Assembly (NCBI RefSeq): GCF_037201805.1
Contig: NZ_CP147404.1
Span: 3,392,501-3,456,500 of the forward strand
Length of the DNA stretch: 64,000 nt
Source: Bacillus sp. FJAT-52991
Lineage (GTDB): Bacteria > Bacillota > Bacilli > Bacillales > Domibacillaceae
Direction: 5' to 3'
Numbering within the stretch: the first letter of the stretch is position 1; every line of letters begins with the position of its first letter. Below, one piece after another: positions 39,357-48,837 of this stretch. Made by a program: the position numbers and the translations under genes. The notes under the pieces were generated by a model that did not search any database, was not told the origin of the DNA, and was given only the letters and a program-made list of their open reading frames with translations.

Positions 39357-40187
39357 TTACTCTGTCATTTCTTTGACAAATTTAGGCAAAACAAAAGCAG
39401 CTTTGTGTAGTTCTTTCGTGTAGTATTTTGTTTCGATTTCATGGAAGCGATCTTCGCTTACTTCAAGTGGATCATGCTTTTTAGAGCCAATTGTGAATGT
39501 CCACATACCACTTGGGTAGGTTGGAATGTTAGCTGTGTACAAACGAGTGATTGGGAAGATTTCTTTCACGTCGCGTTGCACTTCACGAATTAAGTCCGCT
39601 TTGAACCATGGGTTGTCCGTTTGTGCAACAAAAATACCGTCTTCTTTTAACGCTTTCGCAATTCCAGCATAGAAGCCCTTTGTGAAAAGATTCGCAGCTG
39701 GGCCTACTGGCTCCGTAGAATCAACCATGATTACATCATACTCATTTTCGCTTTGCGCAATATGCATAAAGCCATCGTCTACTTGAACGTCGACGCGCTC
39801 ATTGTCAAGCTCACCTGCAATTTCTGGCAAGAATTTCTTTGAGAATTCGATCACTTTACCGTCAATGTCTACAAGAGTGGCTTTTTTCACGCTTGGATGC
39901 TTTAACACTTCGCGGATTACACCGCCGTCTCCACCGCCAACAACGAGAACGTTTTCTGGGTTTGGATGCGTAAATAAAGGTACATGTGCCACCATTTCAT
40001 GATAAACGAACTCATCTTTTTGCGAAGTCATGACCATGCCATCTAAAAATAGCATATTGCCCCACTCTTCTGTTTCTGCCATTTCAAGATATTGAAAATC
40101 CGTTTGCTCCGTGTGAAGTGTCTTCTTAATCTTCATTGTGATGCCGAAATTTTCCGTTTGCTTTTCTGTATACCAAAGTCCACCCAT
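39357..40187 (-). CDS. speE: Spermidine synthase
   Basis: SpeE transfers aminopropyl from decarboxylated S-adenosylmethionine to putrescine. The 276-residue protein has the N-terminal [16 protein letters not shown] strand domain, the nucleotide-binding [17 protein letters not shown] near residue 83, [16 protein letters not shown] near 107, and [13 protein letters not shown] near 156. ATG at 40187 follows GAAGAGG at five bases. Together with speB it gives the putrescine-spermidine pathway. Confidence 0.95.
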   Translation of the reverse strand: MGGLWYTEKQTENFGITMKIKKTLHTEQTDFQYLEMAETEEWGNMLFLDGMVMTSQKDEFVYHEMVAHVPLFTHPNPENVLVVGGGDGGVIREVLKHPSVKKATLVDIDGKVIEFSKKFLPEIAGELDNERVDVQVDDGFMHIAQSENEYDVIMVDSTEPVGPAANLFTKGFYAGIAKALKEDGIFVAQTDNPWFKADLIREVQRDVKEIFPITRLYTANIPTYPSGMWTFTIGSKKHDPLEVSEDRFHEIETKYYTKELHKAAFVLPKFVKEMTE

Positions 40188-40348
40188 TCGTTCCTCTTCC
40201 TTTCTGCTAGGGAGTTATCTATTCATTATCTTTAAAGCGCGGACAAGCAGGCCGCCCTTGCTAAATCATTCTTAGTCAAAGCGTCATTTCACCTTTTTTC
40301 CACAAAAAAAGTATAGTGGAATCTTGTAAAAATTCAAGAGAATTTTAT

Positions 40349-40378
40349 GTTTAAAAACTAGTTTTTTTTTTCATACTA
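40349..40378 (+). promoter_or_regulatory. Candidate sigma-G promoter of pbpG
   Basis: CATACTA (40372-40378) is a perfect sigma-G -10 box (CATNHTA); GTTTA (40349-40353), 18 bp upstream, matches GHATR in four of five positions. No good sigma-F -10 box was found, although B. subtilis pbpG is sigma-F dependent. Confidence 0.45.
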
Positions 40379-40412
40379 AAAGATACCTATTCTAAATAAG
40401 GCAGGTGATTAT

Positions 40413-42458
40413 ATGAAAATCACGACCCTGTCACGATTTCATCAAACAGTTAAGTGGGTACGGGCTGGTTTGTTTCTTAGCTTTTTTGCAATTATAGCTT
40501 TATTGTGTCTTTTCGGTGGTGGTTATATGTATTTCAAAATTCTAGGCGAACCACAAATTGCCGTCCCGCAATCTACTTTATATTTTGCAGCCAATGGCGA
40601 AGTGATTGGCGAAAGCCATGTTGGTGAAAAAAGATACTGGGTGTCTCTTGATGAAGTATCCCCTTTTTTGCTGCAATCTACTCTAGCTATTGAAGATAAA
40701 AAATTTTATGAGCATAACGGGTTTGATTTCAAACGGATTGGCGGAGCTGTTGTGGCTGACTTGAAGGCGATGTCGAAAGTTCAAGGGGCGAGCACCATCA
40801 CCCAGCAATATGCGCGTAACCTATACCTTTCTCATGATAAAACATGGAAGCGAAAATTATCGGAGGCCTCCTACACGATTCGGCTTGAACTAAACTTTTC
40901 CAAAGAGAAGATTTTAGAAGGTTATGTCAACACGATTTACTATGGGCATGGCTCCTACGGAATTGAGTCTGCGAGTCAATTTTATTTCGGGAAAAAAGCG
41001 AGCGACTTAACGCTCGCAGAAGCAAGCATGCTCGCTGGGATTCCAAAAGGACCGTCTATTTATTCACCAGTCAAATCGATGGACAACGCTAAAAAGCGGC
41101 AAGGGCTCATACTACAGGAATTAACAAAGGATGGAGTCATTACTGAAAAAGAAAAGCAACGTGCTGAAAGCGAACCCATTCGGCTAGTGGCTAAACACCC
41201 CCACACCGATGTGGAACAAGCCCCCTATTTCCGCGATGCAGTTCAAAAAGTGTTAGCTTCCGAGCTTAACATTGATGAACAGACCATCGCCCTCGGCGGC
41301 TTACGAGTATATACAACACTCAACCCGAAGCATCAAAAAATCGCGGAGCAAACCATTAAAGAAGTGATTCCTGATGATTCAAACGTCCAACCAGCGTTCG
41401 TGTCAATTGCACCGAAAACCCATCATGTCACAGCTCTCGCTGGAGGAAAAGACTTCAAGCAAAGCTCATACAATCGGGCCATTCAAGCCATTCGACAACC
41501 CGGTTCAGCGTTTAAGCCATTTTTATATTATGCTGCTTTAAAAAACGGATTCACTCCAGCCACGATGTTAACAAGTGAAGCCACTTCTTTTCGTTTTGAC
41601 GAAGGTCGCAACGTCTATACACCAAGCAATTTCAACCATCAATATGCAAATAAAGCAATGACGATGGCTCAAGCATTAGCCGTTTCAGATAATATTTACG
41701 CAGTGAAAACACTTCTTTTTCTCAAGCCAGAAGTACTCATTAGGACAGCGAAGACATTCGGAATTTCAACACCTTTGAAACCCGTGCCCTCCCTCGCTCT
41801 CGGGACTTCCGGTGTCCGTGTGCTCGACATGGTCAACGCCTATGCGACCATTGCCAATGGTGGACAATACGAGAAGCCCGTGTTTATTACACGAGTAGAA
41901 AATGCCCAAGGAGAAGTCATTTATGAACATCAACCAAGTCATGAAGAAAGACTAGACCCCAAGAAAACGGCGATCTTAACACATATGATGACAGGCATGT
42001 TTGATGAAAAATTAAATAGCAGTGCCCATGTCACTGGTGCGTCGATGGTTCCGAAAATGACGAGACCCTATGCTGGAAAATCGGGTTCTACAAACACGGA
42101 TTACTGGATGATTGGCTTTACTCCGCAGCTAACAGCGGGGGTATGGACAGGATATGACGATGGGCAAAAATTTACTGTAGCAACCGATCAATCATTGGCC
42201 AAAAAAATATGGCTTCAATTTATGGAAAAAGCCCATAAAGGAAAAAAAGCCAAAAAATTTTCCAAGCCTGATGGGGTTGTTGCTGTAAATGTGAACCCTG
42301 ATAACGGCAAAATCGCCAGTCAATATTGTCCGATTACGCGTGAAATGTATTTTGTGAAAGGAACCGAACCTGAAGAATATTGTACGGAGCATTTACCAAA
42401 GAAAAAGAAACAAAAGGAGAGCGAAGACAGCTGGTTGGATAGACTTTTTCCTTTTTAA
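40413..42458 (+). CDS. pbpG: Bifunctional class A penicillin-binding protein (PBP2d-like)
   Basis: The 681-residue protein polymerises and cross-links peptidoglycan. It has one N-terminal membrane anchor (about residues 17-40), a glycosyltransferase domain (about 60-235; EDKKFYEHNGFD with catalytic Glu, then STITQQYARN), and a transpeptidase domain with SAFK (nucleophile Ser near 369), SDN near 430 and KSGS near 556. The plus-strand position between speE and ywhD matches pbpG/ywhE of B. subtilis, a forespore PBP. The candidate sigma-G promoter upstream agrees with a sporulation role. Confidence 0.9.
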   Translation: MKITTLSRFHQTVKWVRAGLFLSFFAIIALLCLFGGGYMYFKILGEPQIAVPQSTLYFAANGEVIGESHVGEKRYWVSLDEVSPFLLQSTLAIEDKKFYEHNGFDFKRIGGAVVADLKAMSKVQGASTITQQYARNLYLSHDKTWKRKLSEASYTIRLELNFSKEKILEGYVNTIYYGHGSYGIESASQFYFGKKASDLTLAEASMLAGIPKGPSIYSPVKSMDNAKKRQGLILQELTKDGVITEKEKQRAESEPIRLVAKHPHTDVEQAPYFRDAVQKVLASELNIDEQTIALGGLRVYTTLNPKHQKIAEQTIKEVIPDDSNVQPAFVSIAPKTHHVTALAGGKDFKQSSYNRAIQAIRQPGSAFKPFLYYAALKNGFTPATMLTSEATSFRFDEGRNVYTPSNFNHQYANKAMTMAQALAVSDNIYAVKTLLFLKPEVLIRTAKTFGISTPLKPVPSLALGTSGVRVLDMVNAYATIANGGQYEKPVFITRVENAQGEVIYEHQPSHEERLDPKKTAILTHMMTGMFDEKLNSSAHVTGASMVPKMTRPYAGKSGSTNTDYWMIGFTPQLTAGVWTGYDDGQKFTVATDQSLAKKIWLQFMEKAHKGKKAKKFSKPDGVVAVNVNPDNGKIASQYCPITREMYFVKGTEPEEYCTEHLPKKKKQKESEDSWLDRLFPF

Positions 42459-42468
42459 TACGTAAAAA

Positions 42469-42498
42469 AACCTCGGGTGTGCGGCCCGAGGCTTTTTT
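42469..42498 (+). terminator. Rho-independent terminator of pbpG
   Basis: CCTCGGG and CCCGAGG close a 7-nt loop and are followed by CTTTTTTG, directly after pbpG. Confidence 0.88.
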
Positions 42499-42616
42499 GT
42501 CCTAGCTTATGCAATTTATGCATTAGCCTTATTGTACTTTTTTTGTTAATATTCGGCAAGATGCGAATAATGAATTCAAAAAAAATATTCACATTTTATA
42601 CACAACTAAAGAATTT

Positions 42617-43123
42617 TCACTCAGCTAGATCTTCCTTCAATTGCGGTAAAGATAGCTCCCACATTTCGGCGTTATGGTTCTGTAAAAATTGTTTTAGTAC
42701 TTTTTTCGAACGCGCGTCCATATGATCGACAATGATGTGACTTTTTAACGATTTATCCATGCGGTTCACATGCTCAGGCAGCGATTTATAGCCGCGGCGA
42801 GCTTCGCGATTAACCGTCATCTCACAAGCAGTGACCCCCGCATAAAATGGCCCTTCTTCGCGACGATCAACCGTTACCCAAACAAGCCAAAACGGCTTTG
42901 CACCTTCAGGTACCTCTTCTTTATTCGGTAAAAACTTGATGCCTTTCTCTACAGTGCTGCGAGCATGCATCGCACCAACATCGATAAATGCCTCTTCTTC
43001 TTCCACATCAATGAAGACAGGCGACACATTTTCAAGGCTAAGTGCCCCTTTGCCAAACCCTTTATGACCATCTGTTGGATCATTTTTGATAATATTAAAT
43101 CCTACTTTTTTCTTTTTTTCCAT
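42617..43123 (-). CDS. ywhD: YwhD family protein, unknown function
   Basis: The 168-residue soluble protein belongs to the YwhD family of bacilli. Recognisable stretches are KKVGFNIIKNDPTDGHKGFGKGALSLENVSPV split over residues 4-36, PFYAGVTACEMTVNREARRGYK near 105-127, and HIIVDHMDARSKKVL near 140. No catalytic motif is known. ATG 43123 is chosen over 43147 because AAAGGGGAGG lies upstream. It starts 20 bp after the ywhC stop and should share its transcript. Confidence 0.85.
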   Translation of the reverse strand: MEKKKKVGFNIIKNDPTDGHKGFGKGALSLENVSPVFIDVEEEEAFIDVGAMHARSTVEKGIKFLPNKEEVPEGAKPFWLVWVTVDRREEGPFYAGVTACEMTVNREARRGYKSLPEHVNRMDKSLKSHIIVDHMDARSKKVLKQFLQNHNAEMWELSLPQLKEDLAE

Positions 43124-43143
43124 TTTAAAACCTCCCCTTTCCA

Positions 43144-43785
43144 TCAAATGAAAATTGAAAAGATCGTCGTGAACCCTTGTAATAATGCAGGTAAAACCGT
43201 ATTAAAGATCGGCTGAATGACCCATTGGTTAAGCGGTGTAATCACAATAATCAAGAAAATTAACACGCCATATTGCTCGTATTGCGTTAATTTCACCCTT
43301 GTCGCTGGCGGAACTAAATCCTCAATGATTCGGTAGCCATCAAGCGGTGGAAATGGCAGCAAGTTGAACACAAACAACACTAAATTCAACCATACCATCA
43401 TTTGAAGTAAATCCACAAAAAACGGTGGAATACCAGCTGGAGCTAAGAAAAACATCAGCCCAAAAGCAATTAAAGCGATAATAAAGTTGCTGAGCGGCCC
43501 AGCAAATGAAACCAAAATACTAGCGAGACGAGGATTTTCGAAATTGCGACGGTTCACAGGCACCGGGCGCGCCCAACCAAACCCTGCTATTAAAATAAAA
43601 ATGGTACCAATTGGATCAAGATGTGAGACTGGATTCAACGTCAGTCGTCCTTGCTCTTTTGCCGTATCATCTCCAAACTTGTACGCGACAAATGCATGAG
43701 CAAACTCGTGAAATGTAAAAGCCACCACAAGAGCAATCACGACAAACGGCATTTCTTCTAATGAAAAAGCTAAAAAACGCTCCAA
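43144..43785 (-). CDS. ywhC: Site-2 protease family (M50) membrane metalloprotease YwhC
   Basis: The 213-residue integral membrane protein has the zinc-binding HEXXH motif in FHEFAHAFVAYKFGD near residue 26, LNPVSHLDPIG near 51, and the third ligand region FNLLPFPPLDGYRI near 137-150. About five hydrophobic segments are visible and no PDZ domain is present, so it is of the small S2P subfamily. Its substrate is unknown. The start is TTG, eight bases after AAAGGGG. It forms a pair with ywhD. Confidence 0.88.
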   Translation of the reverse strand: MERFLAFSLEEMPFVVIALVVAFTFHEFAHAFVAYKFGDDTAKEQGRLTLNPVSHLDPIGTIFILIAGFGWARPVPVNRRNFENPRLASILVSFAGPLSNFIIALIAFGLMFFLAPAGIPPFFVDLLQMMVWLNLVLFVFNLLPFPPLDGYRIIEDLVPPATRVKLTQYEQYGVLIFLIIVITPLNQWVIQPIFNTVLPALLQGFTTIFSIFI

Positions 43786-43942
43786 ATGACAAACCCCTTT
43801 TTTAATTAATCATTATCATTGTAACTGATGTTGCACATCTATTTCTATTATTTCCTTTTCTGCAATGTTGCCTAATCATGCGAAAAAAGCTTACAATTCA
43901 ATTGAACCTACATAGTTCATTATAGAAAAGGAGCGAAACAAT

Positions 43943-44131
43943 ATGCCATACGTAACAGTCAAAATGCTTGAAGGTCGCACAGAGGACCAGAAAAAAGCGC
44001 TAGCGGAAAAAGTCACAGCCGCTGTCAGCGAAACAACAGGTGCCCCAGTAGAAAAAATCGTCGTCTTCATTGAAGAAATGACAAAAAACCACTACGCCGT
44101 TGCCGGAAAAAGACTAAGCGACGAAGAATAG
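43943..44131 (+). CDS. ywhB: 4-oxalocrotonate tautomerase family protein YwhB
   Basis: The 62-residue protein begins Met-Pro, and Pro1 after Met removal is the catalytic base of the tautomerase superfamily. The strand-helix-strand pattern with MPYVTVKMLEGRTEDQ and the C-terminal GKRLSDEE fits; Arg11 or an equivalent lies in EGRTEDQKK. The natural substrate in bacilli is not established. ATG is preceded by AAAGGAG. It is transcribed divergently from ywhC. Confidence 0.9.
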   Translation: MPYVTVKMLEGRTEDQKKALAEKVTAAVSETTGAPVEKIVVFIEEMTKNHYAVAGKRLSDEE

Positions 44132-44135
44132 ACAA

Positions 44136-44262
44136 GAAAAGCGGAAGGCGCTTGATCAGCGCGATAGCGGATTTAGGCGCTCGACCAAGGGTTCACGGTT
44201 TTGGAACCCGACCGAGAGTGCAAAAATCAGCGTACGCGCTAGCGCCTGAAGCTGGACAATCG
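44136..44262 (+). repeat. Structured GCGGAAG dispersed repeat, copy C
   Basis: It starts AAAAGCGGAAGGCGCTTG, contains AGGCGCT (44175-44181) complementary to AGCGCCT (44241-44247), and an inner GGTTC/GAACC hairpin, and ends with GAAGCTGGACAATCG. It fills the gap after ywhB. Confidence 0.6.
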
Positions 44263-44272
44263 AAAAGTGGAA

Positions 44273-44316
44273 GACCGCCCTAGAGGTTACAGAACAACCT
44301 TTAGGACGGTTTTTTA
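44273..44316 (+). terminator. Rho-independent terminator of ywhB
   Basis: ACCGCCCTAGAGGTT pairs with AACCTTTAGGACGGT (two mismatches) and is followed by TTTTTT. It lies beyond the dispersed repeat. Confidence 0.75.
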
Positions 44317-44356
44317 TGGAAAGAGCAAAGAAACCCGCACGATCGCGGCTACACCC

Positions 44357-44382
44357 AATAAAAAAACTCGCCTGGGCGAGTC
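44357..44382 (-). terminator. Rho-independent terminator of ywgA
   Basis: ACTCGCC and GGCGAGT with a tiny loop, followed by seven U on the minus strand, immediately after the ywgA stop. Confidence 0.85.
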
Positions 44383-44883
44383 TTAATGTAATTTCTTTAA
44401 TTTTTCAATATAGGCATACGCTTCATTAATTTCTTCTTCGGTGTAGCGTTGCTTGCTTTTGAGCGTGAAGATTTTTTCTGCTACTTCTTCACGTGTTAAT
44501 GTATCAAAGTAGAGAACGGTGGATACGAGTTCGAGAAAGCGAGCCGATTGGTTATTCATCTCTGTGACGGTTTCCTTTAAATGAGGCATGTTCACTTCAG
44601 CATGCTGAAGAAATGTCTCGCCTTCCCCCGTCATCGTATAGCGATATTGATAATAGCCGCCTTTTTTCTCGCGCACTTCATCGATAAATCCCATATCACA
44701 AAGCTCTTCTACACGCAGCGTTAATTCTTCTGAATAAGGACCATAAAAATGAAATTCAAACTTTTCCTGAAAAGGGAAGGAGATCTTCTTTGCGATGTAA
44801 ATCATTTTCTGTAGCTTCTTTCGCCCGATCACTTCTCCACAGGCTGCAAACGCCCCCATTAATTTTGCATGTTCTTTTAACAC
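44383..44883 (-). CDS. ywgA: YwgA family protein, unknown function
   Basis: This 166-residue protein is the YwgA family. Its first half looks like a winged helix (GRKKLQKMIYIAKKI, then FEFHFYGPYSEELTLRVEELCDMGFI), as in the SocA/YwgA group of DNA- or protein-binding domains; the second half is helical. Function is unknown to me. The start is GTG after GGGAG. It lies 33 bp downstream of ywfO, the order seen in B. subtilis relatives, and ends the unit at a good terminator. Confidence 0.82.
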   Translation of the reverse strand: MLKEHAKLMGAFAACGEVIGRKKLQKMIYIAKKISFPFQEKFEFHFYGPYSEELTLRVEELCDMGFIDEVREKKGGYYQYRYTMTGEGETFLQHAEVNMPHLKETVTEMNNQSARFLELVSTVLYFDTLTREEVAEKIFTLKSKQRYTEEEINEAYAYIEKLKKLH

Positions 44884-44916
44884 AATTTACTCAACTCCCA
44901 CTTTATCGTTCCAGCT

Positions 44917-46215
44917 TTAAATTTCCAAAATTGATCGGATTTGCTTTTTTATATTTCTTCTAGATGACTGATCATGAAGTCGGTCTGCAGGAAAATATAA
45001 TTTATGGTCTGTTCGTCTTTTTCCTGAAATCGCATCAACAATATCCGACTCTCTTGACAATTCTCGAAGCTCTTCATTTTTCATCAACAAATAAATTGGT
45101 AGACGCTCTTCCTCTTCTCCCGGCCGATAAAAATCATACGGTAAATCAGATGAAGAATCGTACACTAAATAGTATTCCGGATCGATGCCCGCCTTCTTAA
45201 ATAGCGCCTCTAGCTCGCTATGCTTGCGGTACTCCTTCGCCGGATCAAACTCTATATACTTAAATAAATCACGGTTCACAAAACGTCGGCATAAGTCACT
45301 TAAAATAGGATCTTCTTCCTCTTGCCACACTTGAAAATAATATAGCATTACCGCTTCGTCTAACTTTAAATAGTCTTGAAGTACATACTCCTCATTAAAG
45401 ATCGAGTAGAAATGCAGTGGCTTATAAGTAAAGATATACCCTTTTCGATGGAGCTCCTTCGCTCGGTGCAAAATCTTTGTCAACAGCACCTCGGCACTCC
45501 TTGTGACAGGATGAAAATACACTTGCCAATACATTTGGTAGCGGCTCATAATATAATCTTCCACCGCATGCATCCCACTTTGCTTAATCACAACTTGATC
45601 TTCACGCGGACGCATCACCCGCAAGATCCGTTCCATGTCAAAATGACCGTAACTCACCCCGGTAAAATAAGCATCACGCTGCAAATAATCCATCCGATCA
45701 GCATCAATTTGACTAGAAATGAGGCTAACGACGAGCTTATTTTCAGACGTTTTCCCAATAACTTCTGCTACTTTTTTCGGAAACTGTCGATCTACTCTTG
45801 TCAGTATGGCATTCACTTCTGTGTCCCCAAGAATAATCATCTTCGTAAATTCCTCATGATCGAGTCCAAACACCTTTTCAAAGGAATGAGAAAAAGGTCC
45901 ATGACCGACATCGTGAAGTAACGCCGCACACAAAGACAGCAATCGATCCTCTACATTCCACTCTTTACGACCAGCAAACACATCATCGACGATGCGGCGA
46001 ACGATTTCATAAACCCCTAGTGAATGATTAAATCTACTATGCTCAGCCCCATGAAAAGTCAAATACGTTGTACCTAACTGTCGAATTCGGCGCAAACGTT
46101 GAAATTCCTTCGTTCCAATTAAGTCCCAAATCACTACATCACGTACATGGACATATCGGTGAACAGGGTCTTTAAACACTTTCTCTTCTTGTAACTTTCG
46201 CTTTGAATATTCCAT
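44917..46215 (-). CDS. ywfO: HD-domain phosphohydrolase YwfO
   Basis: The roughly 432-residue protein is an HD-superfamily dNTPase/phosphohydrolase. The metal motif H...HD...D is visible in HSRFNHSLGVYEIVRRI near residue 55 and CAALLHDVGHGPFSHSFE near 90, with DRMDYLQRDAYFTGV near 183. The start is ambiguous: ATG 46215 has GGGGG six bases upstream, ATG 46218 three bases, and the frame extends to 46287. MEYSKRKLQEEKVFKDPVHRYVHVRD split over these residues fits family N-termini. It is followed by ywgA. Confidence 0.87.
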   Translation of the reverse strand: MEYSKRKLQEEKVFKDPVHRYVHVRDVVIWDLIGTKEFQRLRRIRQLGTTYLTFHGAEHSRFNHSLGVYEIVRRIVDDVFAGRKEWNVEDRLLSLCAALLHDVGHGPFSHSFEKVFGLDHEEFTKMIILGDTEVNAILTRVDRQFPKKVAEVIGKTSENKLVVSLISSQIDADRMDYLQRDAYFTGVSYGHFDMERILRVMRPREDQVVIKQSGMHAVEDYIMSRYQMYWQVYFHPVTRSAEVLLTKILHRAKELHRKGYIFTYKPLHFYSIFNEEYVLQDYLKLDEAVMLYYFQVWQEEEDPILSDLCRRFVNRDLFKYIEFDPAKEYRKHSELEALFKKAGIDPEYYLVYDSSSDLPYDFYRPGEEEERLPIYLLMKNEELRELSRESDIVDAISGKRRTDHKLYFPADRLHDQSSRRNIKKQIRSILEI

Positions 46216-46423
46216 CATATACCCCCATTCATGCTTCATCATGCTTCCATTATAACGAATTTTGGCATATTTATCGGAATAAACCATGATAGAAATTGCT
46301 CTTTTCCTAAAAAAGTGAAGAATTCACAGGGCTATTGCATATAGTAATAGTGGAAACGATAGAACCGATCACATTAGTCACGTGGCTCTCAACTAAAAAA
46401 TCTATTATTTACTAAACAAAAAA

Positions 46424-46456
46424 TCACCTCATCCACTTCGAACGGTTAGGTGATTT
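46424..46456 (-). terminator. Rho-independent terminator of the DUF1450 gene
   Basis: AAATCACCT and AGGTGATTT flank a 7-nt loop and are followed by UUUUG on the minus strand, right after the stop at 46461. Confidence 0.8.
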
Positions 46457-46460
46457 CCAA

Positions 46461-46685
46461 CTATTTTTTTAATTTTTTTCGCACTTTTTCCATTAACTCT
46501 TCTTCCGTCAATGCAGCCACTGGCCGGTTATTAACAAAAGCAAAAGTTTTTTTGCGTCCTGGTCCGCAGTAAGACTGACAGGCAATATCAATAGTCGCAT
46601 CTGGGTCGATATCCTTCAACTTTGGCAACAAAGTTTTCAAGTTAACAGCCTGGCAATCATCGCAAACGCGAAATTCATTTGCCAT
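46461..46685 (-). CDS. DUF1450 (YuzB-like) cysteine-containing small protein
   Basis: The 74-residue protein has CDDC near residue 8-11 and [21 protein letters not shown] near 36-56, the pattern of DUF1450 proteins, whose fold resembles thioredoxin-like ferredoxins. The four cysteines could bind a metal or a small Fe-S cluster, which is inferred. ATG follows AAAAGAAAGGAC. It is a single-gene unit with its own terminator between ywfO and rsfA. Confidence 0.8.
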   Translation of the reverse strand: MANEFRVCDDCQAVNLKTLLPKLKDIDPDATIDIACQSYCGPGRKKTFAFVNNRPVAALTEEELMEKVRKKLKK

Positions 46686-46907
46686 CTATATACAAGTCCT
46701 TTCTTTTGTAAGGTTAAGCTATTCGGTATTTTACATGGAATGGATGTTGTTTGCAAGGGGAAATACTTCATGCATAAGCAACAGTTCCACTAGAAACAGC
46801 TAAACTAGCAGAAAAAAATTATTTTTCCATATTGGTATAAATCTATTGTAATTTGATCATCCTGTCAGTAAACATATTTTTTACTAAAAAAGGGAGTTGA
46901 ATATAAA

Positions 46908-47606
46908 ATGAAGAACAGGCAAGATGCATGGTCTGAAGAAAATGATCTATTGCTCGCAGAAACGGTGTTACGTCATGTCCGTGAAGGAAGTACACAGCTG
47001 AATGCTTTTGAAGAAGTAGGTGACCAATTAAACCGAACTTCAGCTGCTTGTGGGTTCCGGTGGAATGCTGTCGTCCGTCATCAATATGAAAAGGCACTGG
47101 ACCTTGCGAAAAAACAGCGAAAGCAGCGAAATCGTCTGCTCGGTAAAGAACAAGGTGGAAAGAAAAAGCTACTATACCAACCACCGACGCCATCATTAGA
47201 AGAAGTCGAAGCGATGTCTACACCGCTCGGCAATGATGTAGAAATGGCATTGGATCTGCCTCCTGTTTCAGTTTCAGCTACTCCGCATCCAACGGGTGAG
47301 ATCACCATGGAGAAAGTGATTGCCTTTTTGCAAACTGTTTCAGGACATTCCTATCAAACAGATCGATTGAAACAAGAGAATGCAAGATTAAAACATGAAC
47401 TTACGGAAGCTGAGAAAGAAAGAAAGCATTTAGAAGAGCGCGTTGCCGAGCTAGAGCAAAACTCGGAAACAATGCAAGAAGACTATGAAACATTAATGAA
47501 AATCATGAACCGAGCACGAAAGCTCATTCTTTTCGATGAGGAAGATCAAGGAGCCACCTCTTTTAAAATGGATCGCAATGGCAATCTAGAAAAGATGGCA
47601 GAATAA
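46908..47606 (+). CDS. rsfA: RsfA family prespore-specific transcription factor
   Basis: RsfA modulates sigma-F dependent genes in the forespore. The 232-residue protein has an N-terminal Myb/SANT-like domain (about residues 1-60; [42 protein letters not shown]), a variable middle, and a long C-terminal coiled coil (about 150-205; [19 protein letters not shown]). Domain order and length match the family. ATG is preceded by AAGGGAG. Transcribed toward lipL. I could not find a convincing sigma-F or sigma-G promoter. Confidence 0.9.
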   Translation: MKNRQDAWSEENDLLLAETVLRHVREGSTQLNAFEEVGDQLNRTSAACGFRWNAVVRHQYEKALDLAKKQRKQRNRLLGKEQGGKKKLLYQPPTPSLEEVEAMSTPLGNDVEMALDLPPVSVSATPHPTGEITMEKVIAFLQTVSGHSYQTDRLKQENARLKHELTEAEKERKHLEERVAELEQNSETMQEDYETLMKIMNRARKLILFDEEDQGATSFKMDRNGNLEKMAE

Positions 47607-47612
47607 GATTAG

Positions 47613-47642
47613 AAAGGGCTGATTTGTACAGTCAGCCCCCTT
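47613..47642. terminator. Hairpin between converging rsfA and lipL
   Basis: GGGCTGA (47616-47622) and TCAGCCC (47632-47638) flank a 9-nt loop. U-tracts are short on both sides, so it would be a weak bidirectional terminator. Confidence 0.5.
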
Positions 47643-47647
47643 AGTCC

Positions 47648-48487
47648 TCACTCAAATAATACTTTTTCATTCCGCTCCATCACTCGCTGTAAATATCCTT
47701 GATACAGGTCGATTTCTTCTCCTTCTAAGGAGCTTGTCAATAATCGATCACTATACTTGCTCAATGCCGTTAAAAAACGAAGCATCACGTCTGAAACGGT
47801 TAGCTCCTCACCAAATAATTCCGATAAAGAAGCCATCACGTCTGGTTGAATTGTTGGATATACCCACTTCGTTTGTTCTGCTTTTTTTCCAGCTTGATAA
47901 AAGCGGCGAATCGTCTCCGCTCGATAACTGCCACTACCTGTTACACATAGATAAATTTGCACAGCAATCCCTTTGCGAATACGCCGTTGAGAAATACCGG
48001 CAAATTTCTTACCCCCAATGCTTAAATCATAGCTTCCTGGGCAATAAGAACCGACCACTTCAAACGCCTCGATCTTCTCTGAATACTCGGCAAACATTTC
48101 TCGAATCAAGGCCAACATCGCTTCATAACCGCGATCAATATCAATTCCTTTTTCTGTATCCGGGAAAATCAATGATAAATTAAGCACTCCTTCATCGAGC
48201 ACGACCGCAAGTCCGCCAGAATTACGGACAATTACTCGATAACCTGCTTCTTTTAACAGTTGAACCCCGTCATTCAAAAAAGGCAACTTCGTATCTTGAA
48301 TGCCGAGCACAATCGTATTATGATGTACCCAAGCCCTTGCCGTGGCCGGACTCACCCCCGCACCGACAGAGGTACAAAGCGTGTCATCCATCGCAAAGGA
48401 TTGCAACGCATCGAACATCGGACCTAGACTAGATTGGTCGATCATTCGCCACTCTTTTTGCTTGAGCAACTCTAGCTTTTCATTCAT
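47648..48487 (-). CDS. lipL: Octanoyl-[GcvH]:protein N-octanoyltransferase
   Basis: LipL moves octanoyl from GcvH to E2 subunits in the bacillus lipoate pathway. The 279-residue protein shows the LplA/LipB fold motifs [19 protein letters not shown] near residue 85, [22 protein letters not shown] near 148 with the acyl-accepting Cys, and [14 protein letters not shown] near 176. The length fits LipL rather than LipM or LplA. ATG follows AAGGGG and AAGGAT. It corresponds to ywfL, convergent with rsfA as in B. subtilis. Confidence 0.9.
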   Translation of the reverse strand: MNEKLELLKQKEWRMIDQSSLGPMFDALQSFAMDDTLCTSVGAGVSPATARAWVHHNTIVLGIQDTKLPFLNDGVQLLKEAGYRVIVRNSGGLAVVLDEGVLNLSLIFPDTEKGIDIDRGYEAMLALIREMFAEYSEKIEAFEVVGSYCPGSYDLSIGGKKFAGISQRRIRKGIAVQIYLCVTGSGSYRAETIRRFYQAGKKAEQTKWVYPTIQPDVMASLSELFGEELTVSDVMLRFLTALSKYSDRLLTSSLEGEEIDLYQGYLQRVMERNEKVLFE

Positions 48488-48837
48488 ATCCTTAATCCCC
48501 TTCTAACCAAAATCAACTATCTTATTTTCTTTCAGCATACCCTTCTCGCACAATAATTCAAGAAAAATTTATCCCGCATTAACGGGCTGTAAGACTCCCA
48601 CCTCAACATGACAGAAGAAACGTAGGCATGTAGGTGGGGGATCAACAGCCCGTAAACGCCCGATCGGTTCAACTAACAATCAGTGGGGGATGAAGCCCCC
48701 CCACTGATTGAAGTTTCACTTTATGATGATGAATAGGACGTATCCATCGATTGTGTCATCATAAGTGTCTTCTTCTCGTTTATGGGACAAACTATGTTAT
48801 ATTTAAAGTTGAAAATGAATACATAGGAGTGAATAAC
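48488..48837. other. Intergenic region between lipL and hemQ
   Basis: The 350-bp gap separates the divergent lipL and hemQ genes. It holds a 157-bp structured repeat (48568-48724) and then the hemQ upstream region, where TATATT at 48798-48803 may be a -10 box without a convincing -35 box. No gene is seen. Confidence 0.5.
48568..48724. repeat. Two-hairpin structured intergenic repeat, full copy
   Basis: The element starts TTTATCCCGCATTAACGGGC and ends CTGATTGAAGTTTCACTTTA. First hairpin: CGGGCTGT (48583-48590) with ACAGCCCG (48645-48652) and inner CCCACCT (48597-48603) with AGGTGGG (48632-48638). Second: CAATCAGTGGGGG (48677-48689) with CCCCCACTGATTG (48698-48710). A shortened copy lies at 11816-11869. 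Confidence 0.8.

Noticed and set aside
46843..47196. Minus-strand frame of 117 codons over the 5-prime part of rsfA
   Set aside because: It is antisense to the clear RsfA domain coding sequence and has no family features.
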